Positions 1-4,966 of a stretch of 6,751 bases of DNA are shown in pieces; the stretch's first letter is position 1, and every line of letters begins with the position of its first letter. The notes beneath the pieces are model-generated. The model ran no database searches. It saw nothing but the letters and a program-made list of their open reading frames with translations, and was not told where the DNA came from. Origin of the DNA: a bacterium CG2_30_54_10 (GTDB lineage Bacteria > Muiribacteriota > Ozemobacteria > Ozemobacterales > Ozemobacteraceae); contig MNYA01000377.1 in assembly GCA_001872985.1 (NCBI GenBank), forward strand, positions 1 through 6,751, given 5' to 3'. A program made the position numbers and the translations under genes.

Positions 1-87
1 GCCTTTGTACACGGACAGGCACAAAACGGTTGTGACCTGATAGGGGTTTGCAGAGAACCGGTACATGAAAACTCTGTATTTTCGTAA
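1..87 (+). other. Short open frame from the window edge; possible gene tail
   Basis: The first + strand frame is open from base 1 to a TAA at 85-87 (28 codons). The other two forward frames close within about 40 bases. The stop lies inside the left terminal repeat of the 83-206 element. If that element is removed at its putative 6-bp duplication, the frame ends at a TAA at 218-220 with only one extra residue (SQ instead of S). This could be the C-terminus of an upstream gene, but 28 codons is too short to judge and no family is recognisable. Confidence 0.15.
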
Positions 88-206
88 CTTCTCAATAACT
101 CGGGGTAGACAAATGAATGAAATTGTGAGTCAGTCATTTGGACTGGGTTTTGAAAATGGCAATTCTCGAAAAAATCATCCTTGCCCGGCTTTATTGAGAA
201 GTTACG
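83..206. mobile_element. Candidate MITE-like element with perfect 16-bp terminal inverted repeats
   Basis: CGTAACTTCTCAATAA at 83-98 is matched exactly by its reverse complement at 191-206. The hexamer TATTTT stands immediately outside both ends (77-82 and 207-212), as a target-site duplication would. The 92-bp interior has no reading frame of note, and the inversion continues weakly inward (CGGGG near 101-105 against CCCGG near 184-188). Size, perfect ends and flanking duplication fit a non-autonomous miniature element mobilised by a transposase encoded elsewhere. No transposase is in the window and I cannot assign a family. A purely structural inverted repeat remains possible. Confidence 0.55.
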
Positions 207-211
207 TATTT

Positions 212-301
212 TCTCAATAAAGGGGGGGAGCCTTCCGTCATTCCCGTGCAGGCGGGAATGACGCATTCAGGCGCGTTCAAAGTTTCCGCGAATTATTGAG
301 A
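212..301. repeat. Second inverted pair of the TCTCAATAA end motif
   Basis: TCTCAATAA at 212-220 is inverted as TTATTGAGA at 293-301. The same 9-mer forms the inner part of the terminal repeats of the adjacent 124-bp element (90-98 and 191-199), so four copies alternate in orientation over about 210 bp. The second pair lacks the outer CGTAACT part. It may be a decayed relative of the first element or the target into which the first inserted. Confidence 0.35.
236..263. repeat. 28-bp palindromic repeat with GTCATTCCCG arms
   Basis: CGTCATTCCCG at 236-246 and CGGGAATGACG at 253-263 are perfect 11-bp inverted arms around a 6-nt centre (TGCAGG). Palindromes of the form GTCATTCCCGC...GCGGGAATGAC are, from general knowledge, a common dispersed intergenic repeat in many bacteria. 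As RNA it would form a strong hairpin. No T-tract follows it, so it is not a standard intrinsic terminator. Confidence 0.7.
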
Positions 302-513
302 TGATACCAAACTCTGGTGATACACGAATATTGGAAGTGCCTCCTAAGTTAGCGCATTTCGGGCACACGCCCCCTCTCGAAACGCGTTACCTTCTTCAAA
401 GGGCAAGCCCAGACTTGGCTCGAAAAATTTGCACTTCGTTCGCAAGTCAGCGCCAGACTCGACGTATTTCTGTTAGAATTGACCTCGGAGGGTTCGTGCT
501 GTAAATATAAATC
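302..513. other. Intergenic stretch with no supported feature
   Basis: I see no gene, strong hairpin or repeat here. Open frames exist on both strands (for example 301-504 +), but none has a ribosome binding site or a recognisable protein, and their composition is not coding-like. Confidence 0.5.
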
Positions 514-541
514 TTGACCTTTTAAGAAAATTGTACTTAAT
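514..541 (+). promoter_or_regulatory. Candidate promoter for the secreted protein gene
   Basis: TTGACC at 514-519 matches the -35 consensus at 5 of 6 bases, and CTTAAT at 536-541 matches the -10 at 4 of 6, with a 16-bp spacer. Transcription would begin near 548 and leave a leader of roughly 95 nt that includes the C-rich tract. Another TTGACC at 479-484 lacks a good partner. The match is modest and found by eye. Confidence 0.3.
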
Positions 542-583
542 GTTTTTTTGGGTGTCATGTGTTGCTGGTTACTTTTTCTCTTG

Positions 584-626
584 CCCTCCCTCCCCATTCC
601 CCTATTCCCGAACCTCCCTATCGCCC
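584..626 (-). other. Seven-tract G-quadruplex / i-motif candidate in the leader
   Basis: The + strand carries seven runs of three or four C: 584-586, 588-590, 592-595, 599-602, 607-609, 616-618 and 624-626, with loops of 1 to 6 nt. The minus strand therefore exceeds the standard four-run G-quadruplex pattern, with very short loops in the first half. It lies directly before the ribosome binding site of the 644 gene, on the template strand, so any effect would be on DNA or polymerase passage rather than on mRNA folding. It may instead be a simple-sequence expansion without function. Confidence 0.5.
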
Positions 627-632
627 TTACTC

Positions 633-637
633 AGAGG
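633..637 (+). promoter_or_regulatory. Ribosome binding site fixing the start at 644
   Basis: AGAGG ends 6 nt before the ATG at 644. This ATG begins a textbook signal peptide, while the upstream in-frame ATG at 548 would prepend 32 residues encoded by the C-rich tract. Confidence 0.6.
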
Positions 638-643
638 TTTCTT

Positions 644-1576
644 ATGCGGCGATTGGTTTTGATTCTCTTCTTGAGTCTGCTGATGCTGCCTGGGTTTGTG
701 GTGGCCCAGACCTTGACCCCGGAGCGAGCCGGTGACGCTGCGCTTGAGGAAGCAAGGCAAATGGGTCGTGTGGGGCCAGGCCAAAACGTCTTTCTCGGCG
801 ATGTAGCTTCTTTCCCCGGGCTATTGCGAATCGAACTTCGCTCGACGCAGCAGGGTTCATCCATCAAGGGGAAACCTTTCGCTATCTACGAGTTCGACTC
901 GCGGACCGGGCGCATTGTACGCCATGATTTCCTTGATACTTCGCTTGATACTACAAAGGTAGCCAGTTTCCCGGAAGGCCGAATCGCAATCCATGGTGTT
1001 TTGCGAAACCTTCCCGGGTATATTCTCAATACTCCCGATTTTAAATCAGCGTTCGTGGTTTGGGCTGAGGCCCAGGGCCGGGTCGTCGCGACCGATACCG
1101 AGCTTTTCGGAACGACCGCCTACCTTTTGAAAGGCATTCCGACCACCGTTGGAAGCGTCGCGATAAAGGCCAAAATCCGCGGATATGACTTGTTGACGCT
1201 TCATCCGGGCGTTCCAATTAACCCCGCCCAACCGGCAGGAACGATTGGCGGAATCGATGTCGACTTCCATCAGATGACTCCGATCCTACGCGATGTCCGG
1301 CTGGTCGTTCAGAGCACCCCGCCGGCCCCTGACAAGCCAATGTCCTTTCCGAACGGCGCGAGGGCCCGCGTGACATGCCAACAGACCGGGAAGAGCGTTG
1401 AGGTGATCTCGATGAATGGAATGGCGGAAGCCGTTATTCCCGAGGTTCCGACAGGCTGGAATGTGCAGTTCCTGGCGATCAATCTCGATTCAGGTTATTT
1501 TTCCGGCCTGCTCGGTCCCATGATCGTTCCAGAAGATGGCGGGTCCGCTTACACAGATCTGATCCAGTTGAAGTAG
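644..1576 (+). CDS. Secreted protein of unknown function, 310 aa
   Basis: I do not recognise a family. The first 21 residues form a signal peptide: MRR, a Leu/Ile/Phe-rich core, then VVA before Gln22, a likely signal peptidase I site with no lipobox. The mature protein has an N-terminal section (about 23-130, with a short helical start and then strand-rich sequence), a middle section (130-215) and a C-terminal section (215-310) rich in Val, Pro and Gly that reads like a beta-sandwich. There is one Cys in the mature chain (Cys245), so no internal disulfide, and no obvious catalytic motif or membrane anchor. Export to the periplasm or outside is inferred. The start at 644 is chosen for its ribosome binding site and signal peptide. 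The gene stands alone, with spacers of hundreds of bases on both sides. A binding or structural role is possible but not shown. Confidence 0.85.
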   Translation: MRRLVLILFLSLLMLPGFVVAQTLTPERAGDAALEEARQMGRVGPGQNVFLGDVASFPGLLRIELRSTQQGSSIKGKPFAIYEFDSRTGRIVRHDFLDTSLDTTKVASFPEGRIAIHGVLRNLPGYILNTPDFKSAFVVWAEAQGRVVATDTELFGTTAYLLKGIPTTVGSVAIKAKIRGYDLLTLHPGVPINPAQPAGTIGGIDVDFHQMTPILRDVRLVVQSTPPAPDKPMSFPNGARARVTCQQTGKSVEVISMNGMAEAVIPEVPTGWNVQFLAINLDSGYFSGLLGPMIVPEDGGSAYTDLIQLK

Positions 1577-1622
1577 CCGCAACCTGCGCTGGGTGTGACC
1601 TTCGCGCCGTATGGCGGCACAA

Positions 1623-1648
1623 AGCGGCAACGGCTTCCAGCCGCCGCT
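1623..1648 (+). other. GC-rich stem-loop
   Basis: AGCGGC at 1623-1628 pairs with GCCGCT at 1643-1648. Inside, GGCT at 1632-1635 pairs with AGCC at 1639-1642 around a TCC loop, leaving a 3-nt bulge (1629-1631) on the left side. A smaller hairpin, CGCC-GTAT-GGCG, precedes it at 1605-1616. No T-tract follows. The GGCTTCCAGCCGC core resembles short palindromes scattered through spacers of some large bacterial genomes (from memory, not checked). Confidence 0.45.
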
Positions 1649-1718
1649 GCGTAGGCTCTCAAGCCAACGCCACTTTTCGGGCATTCTAACGCAGCCTGAG
1701 TTCATAGGAGCCGTTAAA

Positions 1719-1747
1719 CAATGACCATGACAATGGTTATTGCTTTT
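1719..1747 (+). terminator. Possible weak intrinsic terminator
   Basis: CAATGACCAT at 1719-1728 pairs with ATGGTTATTG at 1733-1742 (10 bp, one G-T wobble) around a GACA loop, followed by CTTTT at 1743-1747. Stem and tail have the right shape but the stem is AT-rich, the T run is short, and it lies about 140 nt after the stop codon of the secreted protein gene. Confidence 0.35.
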
Positions 1748-1811
1748 ACGGCCCCTTATGGCCGATCGATGAACCAAAATGTAAAAGTTATTTCTTAACA
1801 AAGCCTTAGCA

Positions 1812-1837
1812 ACCTTAACCACCTTAACCACCTTAAC
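1812..1837. repeat. 9-bp tandem repeat, three copies
   Basis: ACCTTAACC is repeated head to tail at 1812-1820, 1821-1829 and 1830-1837 (the third copy lacks its last base match). It is a simple tandem repeat. Its 9-bp period keeps frame, which explains a spurious minus-strand frame with a KVVKVVKV run. Confidence 0.8.
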
Positions 1838-1928
1838 ATGCTTCAAAGGTCACACCGTCCTGCGAAGAACAGATTCGGTCGTTTCACATACCCATTTTCG
1901 AACGGTTTGTACGATTACCGGAATTCTC

Positions 1929-1957
1929 TTGCCAAAGGCGCCTTACTGTGTTAGATA
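1929..1957 (+). promoter_or_regulatory. Candidate promoter for the aminopeptidase gene
   Basis: TTGCCA at 1929-1934 matches the -35 consensus at 5 of 6 bases. After a 17-bp spacer, TAGATA at 1952-1957 is a weak -10 helped by a TG at 1949-1950, the extended -10 position. Predicted transcription start is near 1964, giving a leader of about 50 nt. Found by eye and moderate at best. Confidence 0.35.
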
Positions 1958-2000
1958 TTGTCACCGCAATATTGAGCTGTTCCTTTCAGATTCAGCCTTT

Positions 2001-2005
2001 GGGAG
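2001..2005 (+). promoter_or_regulatory. Ribosome binding site fixing the aminopeptidase start
   Basis: GGGAG ends 6 nt before ATG 2012. The alternative in-frame TTG at 2006 directly abuts this motif and so cannot use it. Confidence 0.65.
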
Positions 2006-2011
2006 TTGACC

Positions 2012-4450
2012 ATGAATTACGAATCATGTTTCAGAGGCGAGAGCTTCGCCTGCACGGACACCAAGCCTCGTTTTCTTCCCGATGCCGTTTTCGACACGCT
2101 CCATGTGAAACTCGAGCTCGCGGTCGATCTCCATGAGCAGACGATCGATGGCTGGTGCCACAGCACTGTCCGCATCCTTGGTGACGCGGTTGGGAAGCTG
2201 ACATTCCAATCCGTTGACCAGAAAATAAAGAGCGTCCTTGTACGAGTAGGAAAGAACGATAAGCCGGTAAAGACAACCTGGCGTGCTGACAAACTTCTGC
2301 TCGTAGTGAAACTTCCCTGGCCTTTGACTGCAGGCGCCGAAGCGTTGGTCTCGATCCAGTACCGCATCGAAAAGCCGCGTGCCGGGATGCACTTCATTAC
2401 CCCCTCGCGGGAATATCCCAACCGGCCATTCCAAGCCTGGACGCAAGGCCAAAGTGACGATGCGCGTTGTTGGTTTCCATGCCGTGATGTTCCATCAGAA
2501 AAGGCGACATCCGAGGTGGTCGTTACTGTCGCGAATGGGCTCTTGGCCATATCGAACGGGGTTCTGGTCAATGAAACTACCGACTTGGAGAAGAAAAAGA
2601 CAACCTTCCATTGGAAGATGGAATGCCCACACTCGCTCTACCTTTTAAGCCTGGTTGTGGGCGAGTTTGAAAAAATCAGGGTCCCCTGCAAAAAGGTGCC
2701 ACTGCTGCTGTACTACCCTCCCGGTCGCAAAAAGGATGCACTGCGCGGCTTTGCCGCAACTGCGCCATCCATGGATTTCTTGATTGGGGAAACCGGCGTT
2801 GCGTATCCCTATGCCCGGTATTCCCAGGTGGCCGCCTACGATTTTGGCGGAGGGATGGAAAATACCACTGCGACCACCCAGACCGACCTCGCCCTTCTCG
2901 ATGAGCGGGCAGCGATCGATCTCGATTTCGACGGTCTGGTTTCGCACGAGATGGCCCATCAATGGTTCGGCGACCTGGTTACCTGCAAAGACTGGTCTCA
3001 CGGTTGGCTGAACGAGAGCTTCGCAACTTACTACGAAGCGTTGTTCCAGAAATCGTACAAGGGAATCGACGAGTTTCGGTTCCGCTGCTGGAGCATGTGC
3101 GAGGATTATTTCAATGAGTGCATCCGGTATCGGCGTCCGATAATGACGAGAGTCTGGCGCGAGTCGTTCCAAATGTTCGATCGACATCTATACCAGAAGG
3201 GGGCGTGCGTGCTCCATTATCTTCGCTCGCGAGTCGGGGAAGCGGCCTGGAGACGCGGGATCAAGGCCTATCTCGAAAAGCACGCATTCGGAGCCGTCGA
3301 GACGACCGACCTTCAAAAGGCGATTGCGGAAGTGACCGGGTTCAATCTCGAGCCCGAGTTCGAACAATGGATCTATCGTCCCGGTCACCCTGAATTCAAG
3401 ATCATCTACGGCTGGGAGGCCAGAAAAAAGGAAGCCACTCTGCGCATTATCCAGAAGCAGGCTCTTGACGATGGAAAAGCGGTTTTCAAGCTGCCCGTTA
3501 CGGTTGCTTTCGATCTATTGCGCGGCAGGAAAACTTTCTCGATCGAGTTGGACGAGGTTGAGCAGGCGTTTACCTTCAAGCTCGGAGCCGAACCGGCGAA
3601 CGTGGTTTTCGACCCGGAAAGTCACATCCTGCTCAAAAAGATCGAATGGCTGAAGCCGCAGACCATGTGGGAATGCCAGTTATCGGATTTGAATGTTCTG
3701 ATTCGCTTTGAGGCGGTGGAAAACATTTCAGCTCTTGGGACTCCCGCCGCAGCCGATCTTCTGGTGGATCATTTCAGCGTGGAAAAATTCTGGTGGCTGC
3801 GCTCCCGGTTGGTTGTAGCTATTGGTCGGATCGGCCTTCCGTCAGCAGTTGAGGCCCTTCGCGGTTTTCTCAAAGACCCGAATCCGAAAATTCGGCGAGC
3901 GGTAGTGACTGCGCTGGCGCCCTTCCGTCGTGGAGACCTCGCCGGGGAATTTGAAAGGATTTTCCGAACCGATCCGAGCCTGTTCGTGGCAGGCGAGGCT
4001 CTCAAAGCTCTTGCCAAAACACACGATCCCTCGGCAAGGGGAGCGATTGACAATGCGTTGAAAACCGACTCATGGAACGAATGGATCCGTGTGGCAGCGG
4101 TTGAGGCGCTTGCTGAAATGGATGGCCGGGCGGAGTCGCTCGAATTATTCCTGCAACCCGGAGTCTCATACCAGGTTAAAGTGGCGGCAATCGCTTGCCT
4201 GGGGCGCCTGCAAAAAGGAGATCCGAGCATCCTCAGGAAAATCTGGAAATTTATTGAGGATCCGGCTCGCGCGGTTCCGTTCGGGGCTATTCAAGCGTTG
4301 GTTATCAAAGGGGATCCTTCGGTTGTTCCGATTCTCCGGAAGTTCCTCGATAAGGAGCGCGATTCATTCCTGCGCGGAATTCTGGATCGTGCCATTCGGG
4401 CACTTCGAAATGGGAAAGCCGACGATCCGCCTGGCCCGAAGCCGGCCTGA
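2012..4450 (+). CDS. M1 family zinc aminopeptidase with C-terminal HEAT-like repeats, 812 aa
   Basis: This enzyme would remove N-terminal residues from peptides in the cytoplasm, as no signal peptide or membrane segment is visible. Domains in order: an N-terminal beta domain (about 1-200) with the Q147 and FPCRD region; a thermolysin-like catalytic domain (about 200-450) with GGGMEN at 279-284, HEMAH at 312-316 and the third zinc ligand Glu335, exactly 18 residues on; the proton-donor Tyr394 in YQKG; a small beta domain (about 458-545); and about eight HEAT-like helical pairs of about 30 residues each (about 552-795). All catalytic residues are present. Q147 aligns with the Gln used by leukotriene A4 hydrolase to hold the substrate N-terminus, where many M1 enzymes have Glu. 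HEAT-like repeats replace the ERAP1-type C-terminal domain, as in TAF2-like relatives. Substrate preference cannot be told. Start chosen by the GGGAG at 2001-2005. The gene appears monocistronic. Confidence 0.95.
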   Translation: MNYESCFRGESFACTDTKPRFLPDAVFDTLHVKLELAVDLHEQTIDGWCHSTVRILGDAVGKLTFQSVDQKIKSVLVRVGKNDKPVKTTWRADKLLLVVKLPWPLTAGAEALVSIQYRIEKPRAGMHFITPSREYPNRPFQAWTQGQSDDARCWFPCRDVPSEKATSEVVVTVANGLLAISNGVLVNETTDLEKKKTTFHWKMECPHSLYLLSLVVGEFEKIRVPCKKVPLLLYYPPGRKKDALRGFAATAPSMDFLIGETGVAYPYARYSQVAAYDFGGGMENTTATTQTDLALLDERAAIDLDFDGLVSHEMAHQWFGDLVTCKDWSHGWLNESFATYYEALFQKSYKGIDEFRFRCWSMCEDYFNECIRYRRPIMTRVWRESFQMFDRHLYQKGACVLHYLRSRVGEAAWRRGIKAYLEKHAFGAVETTDLQKAIAEVTGFNLEPEFEQWIYRPGHPEFKIIYGWEARKKEATLRIIQKQALDDGKAVFKLPVTVAFDLLRGRKTFSIELDEVEQAFTFKLGAEPANVVFDPESHILLKKIEWLKPQTMWECQLSDLNVLIRFEAVENISALGTPAAADLLVDHFSVEKFWWLRSRLVVAIGRIGLPSAVEALRGFLKDPNPKIRRAVVTALAPFRRGDLAGEFERIFRTDPSLFVAGEALKALAKTHDPSARGAIDNALKTDSWNEWIRVAAVEALAEMDGRAESLELFLQPGVSYQVKVAAIACLGRLQKGDPSILRKIWKFIEDPARAVPFGAIQALVIKGDPSVVPILRKFLDKERDSFLRGILDRAIRALRNGKADDPPGPKPA

Positions 4451-4457
4451 TTTTTTT
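4433..4457 (+). terminator. Weak terminator candidate overlapping the aminopeptidase stop
   Basis: GGCC at 4433-4436 can pair with GGCC at 4444-4447 around 7 nt, followed by the TGA and seven T (4451-4457). The 4-bp stem is short, although the T-tract is good. The T-tract is also the start of the tandem repeat units that follow. Confidence 0.25.
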
Positions 4458-4625
4458 CCACCGCAGATAAGAAACAATCAAGAAAGAGAGAAAGATTTTT
4501 TTGCCGCAGATGAACGCAGATGAACGCAGATAAGAAACAAGCAAGAAAGAGAGAAAGATCTTTTTGCCGCAGATGAACGCAGATGAGAAACAATCAAAAA
4601 AGAGAAAAAAATTTTTGCCGCAGAT
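4451..4625. repeat. Nested tandem repeat: ~43-bp unit with variable 10-bp inserts
   Basis: CCGCAGAT begins each unit at 4461, 4504, 4567 and 4618, preceded by a T-tract and followed by a purine-rich stretch (GAAACAA, CAAGAAAGAGAG, AAAGAT). Between them sits an inner 10-mer, GAACGCAGAT, present 0, 2, 1 and 0 times in successive units. The unit spacings of 43, 63 and 51 bp follow from this. The fourth unit is cut off after CCGCAGATGA. There is no coding potential of its own, though it produces open frames on both strands. Repeats with the GCAGATGAAC core are, from memory, common in spacers of several large-genome environmental phyla. Confidence 0.85.
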
Positions 4626-4869
4626 GATCACAAGTTTTGATCCTTTTTGTTGTTATTCCGTTTCCAACAAATTCGTGCGCATCCAAACAATTTGCATTTA
4701 CAAAGGCAACCGGACGGTACCATTCGAGCGGGAGCGGAATCATTGATATTTACTTCAAACCGCCAAGCTCCTGCAATCCTTCTCCCTGAGATCTCCGCGT
4801 TCTCCCCGTTCTCTGTGAACCCTGCGGCTTCTTAGCTTTTCGGGGTAATCTTGGCCCGAAGATTTCGTG
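4626..4869. other. Spacer with a C/T-rich 9-bp-period repeat
   Basis: There is no gene here. At about 4780-4822 the + strand is C/T-rich, with CGTTCTC at 4798-4804 and again at 4807-4813 (9-bp period), flanked by CTCC-containing variants. It resembles dispersed CTCCGCGTTCTC-type spacer repeats known from environmental genomes (from memory). The remainder (4626-4779) is AT-richer and shows no structure I can support. Confidence 0.5.
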
Positions 4870-4898
4870 TTGCCGAAACTCGTTTCTTCAGTTATAAT
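4870..4898 (+). promoter_or_regulatory. Sigma70-type promoter of the methyltransferase operon
   Basis: TTGCCG at 4870-4875 (4 of 6 matches to the -35) and a perfect TATAAT at 4893-4898 are separated by the optimal 17 bp. Transcription would start around 4905, giving a leader of about 62 nt to ATG 4967. This is the best promoter match in the window. Confidence 0.6.
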
Positions 4899-4905
4899 CG
4901 CAGGT

Positions 4906-4928
4906 AGCCATTGTTTCAATGGGATGCT
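4906..4928 (+). promoter_or_regulatory. Inverted repeat at the predicted transcription start
   Basis: CCATTG at 4908-4913 and CAATGG at 4917-4922 are perfect arms around TTT. The outer AGC (4906-4908) and GCT (4926-4928) can extend pairing past a short bulge. It begins within a few bases of the predicted start of transcription, so it may act as a repressor site or as a 5'-end mRNA hairpin. It would bury the upstream ATG at 4919. Confidence 0.4.
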
Positions 4929-4966
4929 TTTTGGGTTCAACACAAAGCTCGCGGGGCCAAAGGAAA

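Larger units (their letters stand above)
1592..1856. repeat. 265-bp spacer segment bounded by an 11-bp inverted repeat
   Basis: GGTGTGACCTT at 1592-1602 is exactly inverted as AAGGTCACACC at 1846-1856, and CCTGCG occurs just outside each end (1583-1588 and 1859-1864, offset by 3 and 2 nt). The segment fills most of the spacer after the secreted protein gene. Inside lie a GC-rich hairpin (1623-1648), an AT-rich hairpin with a short T run (1719-1747) and a 9-bp tandem repeat (1812-1838). It may be a non-autonomous mobile element or a dispersed intergenic repeat. The offset flanks make a true target duplication uncertain. Confidence 0.4.

Noticed and set aside
301..504. 67-codon + strand open frame
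   Set aside because: It has no ribosome binding site, starts at the edge of an inverted repeat, shows no recognisable protein and overlaps an equally unconvincing minus-strand frame.
548..643. N-terminal extension of the secreted protein from ATG 548
   Set aside because: These 32 codons translate the C-rich tract, lack a ribosome binding site and would place a second hydrophobic stretch before a complete signal peptide starting at 644.
1490..1846. 118-codon minus-strand open frame with a KVVKVVKV start
   Set aside because: It is made by the 9-bp tandem repeat and the spacer hairpins and overlaps the end of the secreted protein gene; it is repeat-derived, not a gene.
2006..2011. TTG start for the aminopeptidase
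   Set aside because: It abuts the GGGAG ribosome binding site, so ATG 2012 is correctly spaced and TTG is not.
2017..3187. Long minus-strand open frames opposite the aminopeptidase (2017-2571 and 2645-3187)
   Set aside because: They are shadows of a gene with an intact catalytic signature and show no plausible protein or ribosome binding site.
4461..4625. CRISPR array
   Set aside because: Units are adjacent tandem copies with variable inner repeats and no unique spacers, and no cas gene is present.
4291..4631. Minus-strand frames with repeated FICGKK/FICVHLRQK segments
   Set aside because: The repetition comes from translating the nested DNA tandem repeat, not from a real repeat protein.
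4919..4966. Upstream start of the methyltransferase at ATG 4919
   Set aside because: It has no ribosome binding site, lies in the CCATTG/CAATGG hairpin and sits only about 14 nt from the predicted transcription start; ATG 4967 has AAAGGA upstream.
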